From an uncultured Thiothrix sp. (GTDB lineage Bacteria > Pseudomonadota > Gammaproteobacteria > Poriferisulfidales > GCA-002705445), in the NCBI GenBank assembly GCA_902595225.1, contig CACJPG010000001.1:85161-149160 (forward strand): a stretch of DNA of 64,000 nt. The letters run 5' to 3'. Numbering within the stretch: position 1 is the stretch's first letter; the number at the start of each line of letters is the position of its first letter. Position numbers and translations under genes: made by a program. Shown piece by piece: positions 63,708-64,000 of this stretch. Under the pieces are notes generated by a model. That model made no database searches. It had not been told where the DNA came from and worked only from the letters and a program-made list of their open reading frames with translations.

Positions 63708-63766
63708 AATCAATTTTTAACATTCTTTTTAATCTTTGTCACTTTTTATACTCTCTCTAGAAGATG

Positions 63767-63839
63767 TGGAGCTAGGCGGTTTCGAACCGCCGACCCTTTG
63801 CATGCCATGCAAATGCTCTACCAGCTGAGCTATAGCCCC
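63767..63839 (-). tRNA. tRNA-Ala (anticodon GGC)
   Basis: A complete cloverleaf is readable on the minus strand: acceptor GGGGCTA with TAGCTCC, including the G3-U70 pair that marks tRNA-Ala, D-arm GCTCAGCTGGTAGAGC, anticodon loop ATGGCAT, and T-arm GGCGGTTCGAAACCGCC. The discriminator base is A. CCA is not encoded (CAT follows), so it must be added after transcription. Confidence 0.96.
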
Positions 63840-63928
63840 TATTCTAATTACAAAATCATATAAAGTACTTATTAATAGATAATATAATATTAACACTATA
63901 TAAATATTGATGTTAAAGTTTAACAGTC

Positions 63929-64000
63929 ATGAGAAATAAAAAAGCATTAATTTTATTAGTGATCTTAATCTTGCCAAGGTTATCACTTGCTATAGATGGT
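63929..64000 (+). CDS. N-terminus of an exported protein, unknown
   Basis: An open frame starts at ATG 63929 and runs off the right edge after 24 codons. The product begins MRNKKALILLVILILPRLSL, a typical Sec signal peptide with a basic start, hydrophobic core and a likely cleavage site after the alanine in SLA. No mature sequence beyond Ile-Asp-Gly is visible, so the function cannot be stated, and there is no clear ribosome site. Confidence 0.5.
   Translation, partial: MRNKKALILLVILILPRLSLAIDG

Overview
The window is 64 kb of strongly AT-rich, very tightly packed bacterial chromosome. Gene content points to a streamlined gammaproteobacterium, probably free-living and aquatic. The indicators are a surE-pcm-yqaA-nlpD locus, an nudJ-mnmA-hflD run with purB nearby, sdhE, ygfZ, a yqiB-like gene, zapE, and a fabD-fabG-acpP-fabF-pabC-mltG-tmk cluster. 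Gaps are mostly under 150 bases, many genes overlap, and I see no insertion sequence, prophage, CRISPR array, rRNA operon or plasmid-type gene. No stretch over 300 bases lacks a gene. The lineage is inferred from gene content only.

Layout. 1-4.3 kb: FAA-hydrolase start, dusA, a YadGH-type ABC exporter, a PNPOx-like flavoprotein and a small nitroreductase. 4.3-9.4 kb: small unknown proteins, a secreted hydrolase, cfa, an ArsC-family gene, tRNA-Glu and gltX. 9.5-23.5 kb: central carbon genes (mdh, gltA, sdhCDAB-sdhE) mixed with zapE, a dehalogenase-like hydrolase, a membrane J-domain protein, moeB, mobA-mobB, metX, a cold-shock gene and ygfZ followed by a 48-residue membrane microprotein. 23.5-35 kb: lysS, prfB (with the programmed +1 frameshift), proA, holA, a HIBADH-family dehydrogenase, lptE, leuS, nhaA and an AI-2E family permease. 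35-39.3 kb: pabB next to three genes of the tetrahydromethanopterin/methanofuran-type C1 cofactor set (an MfnF-like protein, an MfnD-like ATP-grasp ligase and a HisA-like protein). 39.3-45 kb: tmk back through fabD. 45-57 kb: infA, nudJ, mnmA, hflD, acnA, fumC, purB, thrC, hom, alaC and an Mth938-domain protein. 57-64 kb: nlpD-yqaA-pcm-surE, an Smr protein, the molybdenum cofactor genes moeA, moaE, moaB and moaA, tRNA-Ala, and the start of an exported protein.

How it works together. The window encodes five TCA-cycle steps (citrate synthase, aconitase, succinate dehydrogenase, fumarase, malate dehydrogenase), seven Moco genes and a small C1-cofactor island. The C1 island is the most unusual content. 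It suggests formaldehyde or methyl-group oxidation on H4MPT/methylofuran-type carriers, with Moco plausibly serving a formate dehydrogenase. Those enzymes are not in the window, so this is inference. A second notable pattern is architectural: of 16 convergent gene junctions, five have the two stop codons overlapping by exactly four bases (YTAR), and only one junction has room for a terminator hairpin.
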